From Dehalococcoidia bacterium (GTDB taxonomy: Bacteria; Chloroflexota; Dehalococcoidia; GIF9; AB-539-J10), in the NCBI GenBank assembly GCA_030606165.1, contig JAUWGZ010000064.1, forward strand, positions 1 to 7,504: 7,504 bases of DNA, given 5' to 3'. Each line of letters begins with the position of its first letter. Within the stretch, counting starts at the first letter, position 1. The notes under the pieces are model-generated. The model did not search any database. It saw nothing but the letters and a program-made list of their open reading frames with translations, and was not told the origin of the DNA. Made by a program: the position numbers and the translations under genes. Positions 4,215-7,504 of this stretch are shown piece by piece.

Positions 4215-6044
4215 ATGAATTATCGCAGCGACATAAGAAACATAGCTATTATTGCTCATGTTGACCATGGTAAGACTACCCTGGTAGATGCCATGCTCAA
4301 ACAAAGCAAGGTTTTCCGAAATAACCAGATGGTTGGCGAATTAATAATGGACCAGAATGCCCTTGAGCGAGAAAAAGGGATTACCATCATGGCTAAGAAT
4401 ACAGCCGTAGTTTACCAGGGTGTCAAAATCAATATTATTGATACACCGGGACACGCTGATTTCAGCGGGGAGGTAGAGCGTGTCGTAAGTATGGCTGATG
4501 GTTGTCTGCTTCTGGTGGACTCTATAGAAGGTCCCATGCCCCAGACTAAGTTTGTGCTTCGGCTGGCAATGGAAATGGGTCTAAAACCCATTGTGGTTAT
4601 CAACAAAGTAGACAGGCGAAATTCGCGCATAGCAGAGGTACTAAAACTTACCGAGGATCTGTTCTTAGAATTAGCCATCAGTGCTGACCAGCTTGACTTC
4701 CCGGTACTGTATGCCAGTGCACGGGAAGGCACTGTCGTAACTGAATTGGGCATGAAAGGCAAGGATGTCACTCCACTGCTCGAATGCATATTGGGAAAAG
4801 TACCACCACCGAAAATTGAAAGTGGATCATTTCAAATGCTGGTTTCTAATCTAGCCTATGACAGCCACAAAGGGAAGATAGCTATTGGTAGAATCTGGAG
4901 AGGAAAGGTTGCTCCACACCAACCGGTAGTCAATTTGGGTGCTGATGGAAGTGTAACTCATTATGAGATTAATGAAGTGTTTACCTATCTCGGTCTCAAA
5001 CGCTTAAAGGTGGAGGAAGCCGAGGCGGGTGATATAGTAGCTGTGACCGGTATCGACAAAGTCAACATTGGAGATACCATTGCCAGCCCGGAGCAGCCTG
5101 AAGCTCTACCACGCATAGAGATTGGCGAACCGACGGTAGAGATGACCTTTGGAGTAAATACCTCACCTTTTGCCGGTCGCGAGGGGAGCTTTTGCACCAC
5201 ACGCCAGTTGCGGGCACGACTCTACAGAGAGCTGGAAACTAATCTCAGTCTCCGAGTACAGGATACAGATAGTCCAGACACCTTTCTGGTAAAAGGGAGG
5301 GGAGAACTGCATCTGGCTATCCTGATTGAGACCATGCGCCGGGAGGGCTATGAATTTGAGGTCTCCAAGCCAGAAGCTATCACCAAAGTAGTTGACGGTA
5401 ATCTTGTAGAACCTGTGGAGGTTCTTACCATTGATACCAAAGATGAACATATCGGAGTTTTAACCGAGATGCTGAGCAAGCGGCAAGCTCAGCTTGCGGA
5501 TATGCGCAGCGCTAGCCATGATAATGTGCGTTTAGTATTCCATGTGCCTACAAAAGGACTCATTGGCTTCCGTAATGCTTTCTCTACCGCCACACGTGGT
5601 GAAAGCATCATGAATGCCACTTTTCTTGGCTATGAACCCTATCATGGAGATATAATTTCGACTCGTAATGGAGTACTGGTGGCATCAGAACAGGGCATAG
5701 CTGTTACCTATGGTCTAAATAATGCCCAGGGGCGGGGCTTCACCTTTATTGAACCCGGTACGCTAGTCTATGAGGGTATGATAGTAGGGCTGAATTCACG
5801 GCCGCAGGACATAGCCATCAATGTGTGCAAAGAAAAGAAGAAGACCAATATGCGCGCGTCTACATCCGATATTGCCGTAAAGCTGACTCATCCCATGCAG
5901 TTGAGCCTGGAGCAAGCCATTGATTTTATAAATAATGATGAACTGGTTGAGGTAACTCCTGAGAATATCAGACTGAGGAAAAAGTTACTTACCCAGGCAC
6001 AACGATTGAGGGACATCTCTTCTTCCAGGCGAAGCGTAAAGTAA
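4215..6044 (+). CDS. typA: Ribosome-associated translational GTPase TypA/BipA
   Basis: TypA/BipA is an EF-G-like GTPase that binds the ribosome and is needed for 50S assembly and growth at low temperature or under stress in other bacteria. The 609-aa product matches the family length (about 600-615). GTPase motifs are G1 AHVDHGKT (14-21), switch I EREKGITI (51-58), G3 DTPGH (76-80), G4 NKVD (130-133) and G5 SAR (168-170). Domain II, the two alpha/beta domains and the TypA-specific C-terminal domain follow. Telling segments are TKGLIGFRNAFSTATRGE, ASEQGIAVTYGLNNAQGRG, and VCKEKKKTNMRAS near the end. The ATG at 4215 is the only reasonable start; AGGA at 4197-4200 is 14 nt away and AAGGTG (4190-4195) is 19 nt away, so the ribosome site is weak. 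The gene has its own probable promoter at 4141-4170. It follows RRM and helicase genes, consistent with a ribosome or cold theme. Confidence 0.97.
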   Translation: MNYRSDIRNIAIIAHVDHGKTTLVDAMLKQSKVFRNNQMVGELIMDQNALEREKGITIMAKNTAVVYQGVKINIIDTPGHADFSGEVERVVSMADGCLLLVDSIEGPMPQTKFVLRLAMEMGLKPIVVINKVDRRNSRIAEVLKLTEDLFLELAISADQLDFPVLYASAREGTVVTELGMKGKDVTPLLECILGKVPPPKIESGSFQMLVSNLAYDSHKGKIAIGRIWRGKVAPHQPVVNLGADGSVTHYEINEVFTYLGLKRLKVEEAEAGDIVAVTGIDKVNIGDTIASPEQPEALPRIEIGEPTVEMTFGVNTSPFAGREGSFCTTRQLRARLYRELETNLSLRVQDTDSPDTFLVKGRGELHLAILIETMRREGYEFEVSKPEAITKVVDGNLVEPVEVLTIDTKDEHIGVLTEMLSKRQAQLADMRSASHDNVRLVFHVPTKGLIGFRNAFSTATRGESIMNATFLGYEPYHGDIISTRNGVLVASEQGIAVTYGLNNAQGRGFTFIEPGTLVYEGMIVGLNSRPQDIAINVCKEKKKTNMRASTSDIAVKLTHPMQLSLEQAIDFINNDELVEVTPENIRLRKKLLTQAQRLRDISSSRRSVK

Positions 6045-6130
6045 TAGACCAGGGCTTATCGTTAAAATGGCTGAAATACCGAATTGCTATCCTAATTCAC
6101 GCGCTACCCAAATCATCATTTTGTTGCCTC

Positions 6131-6160
6131 TTGCTATTTGAGGTATATACGGAGTAAAAT
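6131..6160 (+). promoter_or_regulatory. Candidate promoter for the NYN-LOTUS gene
   Basis: TTGCTA (6131-6136) and TAAAAT (6155-6160) are separated by 18 bp, matching 4 of 6 and 5 of 6 consensus bases; transcription would start near 6167. A second overlapping pair, TTGAGG (6138-6143) with TATAAA (6163-6168), has a poor 19-bp spacer. A 10-bp palindrome, GTTAATTAAC, follows at 6175-6184. The rest of the 206-bp gap after typA shows no terminator or gene that I can support. Confidence 0.35.
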
Positions 6161-6250
6161 TCTATAAACACGTGGTTAATTAACTTGAGAAACGACATGG
6201 ACTCTATCTCTGTATGGTTTGGCGTCAATCGATAACCAAAAAGGTGCACA

Positions 6251-6994
6251 ATGGACGAACAATCTGAACAACTGAGGTTTGCAGTACTGATTGATGGTGA
6301 CAACGCTCAGGCGTCTCTTCTTCCTCAAATCTTGGCAGAGGTTAGTAAAGTCGGGCTGATAACGGTCAAGCGGATATACGGAGACTGGACCACTACAAAC
6401 ATGAATAGCTGGAAACCTTCGCTTCATAAACATGCAATTCAGCCCATGCAGCAGTTTAGGTATACGGTTGGCAAAAATTCCACAGATAGTGCGATGATAA
6501 TTGACGCGATGGATCTGCTCCACAGTAACGATATAGGCGGCTTCTGTATTGTCGCCAGCGACAGCGACTACACACGACTGGCAACAAGAATAAGAGAGGA
6601 AGGCCTTTTCGTTATTGGAGTGGGAGAGAAAAAGACTCCAGAAGCTTTCATCAACGCCTGCAACCAGTTCATCTACTGTGAAAATCTAATTGGACCCGAG
6701 GAAATAGGAAGGAAAGCAGCAAAGAAAGAGAAGTCTGATGTATCTGACCCTTTAAACCTTCTTCTCGAAGGGTTCAATCTAGCTGCGAAAGAAGAGGAAT
6801 GGATTCATCTGGCGGCACTAGGCTCCGTTCTTCGGCAATTGGCTCCAGCATTTGATCCCCGTACTTACGGTCATCAGCAATTACAGTCTCTCATCAAAAA
6901 ATATCCAGAAACATTTACGCTCAAACGGGATAAATCAAGAAAACCACCGGTGGTGTATGTCGCGCTAACGGCTCTTAAGTCGGATGCAGACTAA
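6251..6994 (+). CDS. NYN-domain (LabA/DUF88-like) putative RNase with C-terminal LOTUS/OST-HTH domain
   Basis: A 247-aa two-domain protein. Residues 8-145 form a NYN (PIN-like) nuclease fold, with the acidic cluster that would hold a metal ion: D15 and D17 in VLIDGDN, D79 and D85 in STDSAMIIDAMD, and D104 and D106 in VASDSDYTRL. Residues 165-240 resemble a LOTUS/OST-HTH domain, with DPLNLLLEG, WIHLAALGSVLRQL, FDPRTYGHQQLQSLI and a final VVYVAL strand. A short lysine-rich linker (155-163) joins them. NYN proteins are predicted metal-dependent ribonucleases and LOTUS domains bind RNA, including G-rich or structured RNA in some cases; activity and substrate here are inferred. Predicted cytosolic. 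AAGGTG 4 nt before the ATG supports the start. It is separated from typA by 206 bp and probably has its own promoter. The fold assignment is confident, the biological role unknown. Confidence 0.88.
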   Translation: MDEQSEQLRFAVLIDGDNAQASLLPQILAEVSKVGLITVKRIYGDWTTTNMNSWKPSLHKHAIQPMQQFRYTVGKNSTDSAMIIDAMDLLHSNDIGGFCIVASDSDYTRLATRIREEGLFVIGVGEKKTPEAFINACNQFIYCENLIGPEEIGRKAAKKEKSDVSDPLNLLLEGFNLAAKEEEWIHLAALGSVLRQLAPAFDPRTYGHQQLQSLIKKYPETFTLKRDKSRKPPVVYVALTALKSDAD

Positions 6995-7302
6995 TCATGA
7001 ACTCGTGCTAAATCCTGGCCTTACAATGAAAATAAGGGCGCGGAAGGTTTGAGATAGAGAAACAGTCCACATAGATGTGGTTCACTTAACAGAGCACATG
7101 GTTACACAATAGCCAGAAAGTTCAGCTATACACATTCCATCTTAGTGTGGAATAACAAAAAGCCATTTCGTTCGCTGATGTCTGGCCACTTACCTTACGC
7201 TTCCAAGTAAATCACAGCCTCTAAGCCTTTGAAATGGGGGTCAGAGGTTACCACAGGGCTCTTCCCGAACTCCTTCACATAGTTTAGACATATATTTGCT
7301 TA
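6995..7302. other. Intergenic gap between convergent genes, no gene recognised
   Basis: This 308-bp stretch lies between the NYN-LOTUS gene (+) and the amidase gene (-), whose 3' ends face each other. No frame of convincing length, start or ribosome site was seen. It holds two small hairpins: CCACA/TGTGG (7067-7071 with 7076-7080, 4-nt loop) and ATTCCA/TGGAAT (7134-7139 with 7148-7153). Neither is followed by a T-run in the plus direction, so no clear terminator for the NYN gene is visible. On the minus strand a CTTTTTG run (7157-7163 region) lies about 140 bp past the amidase stop, after only a weak stem. Confidence 0.6.
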
Positions 7303-7504
7303 TCATACTTTTGGTTTTCTCTTATGCCAATCGGTTGCTTGCTCATAGGCGAAGGCGATGCGTAGCAGTATTTCCTCGCTGAAAGGCTTGCCCATGATTT
7401 GCATACCTATAGGCAGGTTGTCAGCGAAGCCAGCAGGTATGGAGATGGCCGGGATTCCAGCTATATTTATGGGTAAGGTGCATACATCGCTTAGATACAT
7501 CTGC
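7303..7504 (-). CDS. gatA: Amidase-family protein, probable GatA subunit, C-terminal part
   Basis: The minus-strand frame is open from the window edge (reading Q-MYLSDVCTLP) to TGA at 7305-7303, giving the last 66 or so residues; the Met at 7500 is internal. The sequence YLSDVCTLPINIAGIPAISIPAGF is the conserved C-terminal part of amidase-signature enzymes and is closest to GatA. It is followed by LPIGMQIMGKPFSEEILLRIAFAYEQATDW, the usual GatA ending. GatA is the glutaminase/amidase subunit of the GatCAB complex, which converts misacylated Glu-tRNA(Gln) or Asp-tRNA(Asn) to the correct amide form; many bacteria without glutaminyl-tRNA synthetase need it. The catalytic Ser-Ser-Lys triad lies outside the window, so a different amidase cannot be fully excluded. 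It converges on the NYN-LOTUS gene. Confidence 0.85.
   Translation of the reverse strand, partial: QMYLSDVCTLPINIAGIPAISIPAGFADNLPIGMQIMGKPFSEEILLRIAFAYEQATDWHKRKPKV

Noticed and set aside
4412..4789. 125-codon minus-strand open frame inside typA
   Set aside because: It is antisense to the conserved GTPase domain, with a Ser/Thr-rich composition typical of antisense shadows.
6176..6523. Minus-strand open frame of 115 codons overlapping the NYN gene start
   Set aside because: It is antisense to the conserved NYN domain and has no recognisable family.
7067..7153. Hairpins in the gap after the NYN gene as intrinsic terminators
   Set aside because: Stems are only 5-7 bp and are not followed by a T-run in the direction of transcription.
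1..7504. CRISPR array, tRNA, rRNA or transposase gene
   Set aside because: No regularly spaced repeats, cloverleaf with a GGTTCGA-type arm, rRNA-like block or transposase motif was seen on either strand.

Overview
This window reads as a bacterial chromosome, most likely a member of the Chloroflexota (Dehalococcoidia-like). The basis is the S-adenosylhomocysteinase/MetK pair, a small CxxC zinc-ribbon protein next to a Gly/Arg-rich RRM protein, and a moderate base composition by eye. The lineage call is an inference from protein flavour and gene order; no search was possible.

Layout. Positions 1-1682 (+) hold the 3' end of ahcY followed 12 bp later by complete metK, two enzymes of the methyl cycle. 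A good sigma-70-type promoter (TTGCAA-17-TATAAT, 1822-1850) then opens a second unit: a 62-aa zinc-ribbon protein (1961-2149), a 264-bp structured intercistronic region, a 117-aa RRM RNA-binding protein with an RGG-like tail (2414-2767), and 23 bp later a DEAD-box RNA helicase (2791-3960). The helicase frame is intact except for one in-frame TAG at 3310-3312, which separates the two RecA lobes just before motif III. A regulatory gap (3961-4214) with inverted repeats over a probable promoter leads to typA/bipA (4215-6044). After it come a NYN-LOTUS protein (6251-6994), a 308-bp gap without a recognisable gene, and the 3' end of an amidase/GatA-type gene on the minus strand (7303-7504).

Functionally, positions 1961-6994 are a run of RNA- and ribosome-related genes: zinc ribbon, RRM, DEAD-box helicase, ribosome-associated GTPase and a putative RNase with an RNA-binding LOTUS module. 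In other bacteria RRM proteins, DEAD-box helicases and BipA are tied to cold adaptation and ribosome assembly, so a shared role is plausible but inferred.

The most interesting non-coding signal is at 2160-2324, upstream of the RRM gene. An 11-nt segment at 2283-2293 can pair perfectly with 2160-2170, or instead with 2312-2321 to build a hairpin ending in five T's. The 2160-2170 segment also has a competing local partner. This is the geometry of a terminator/antiterminator switch, although a MITE-like insertion bounded by TA is an alternative reading. Other signals worth a second look are the amber codon in the helicase, a 22-bp perfect palindrome at 2224-2245, and a 10-bp inverted repeat overlapping the probable typA promoter.
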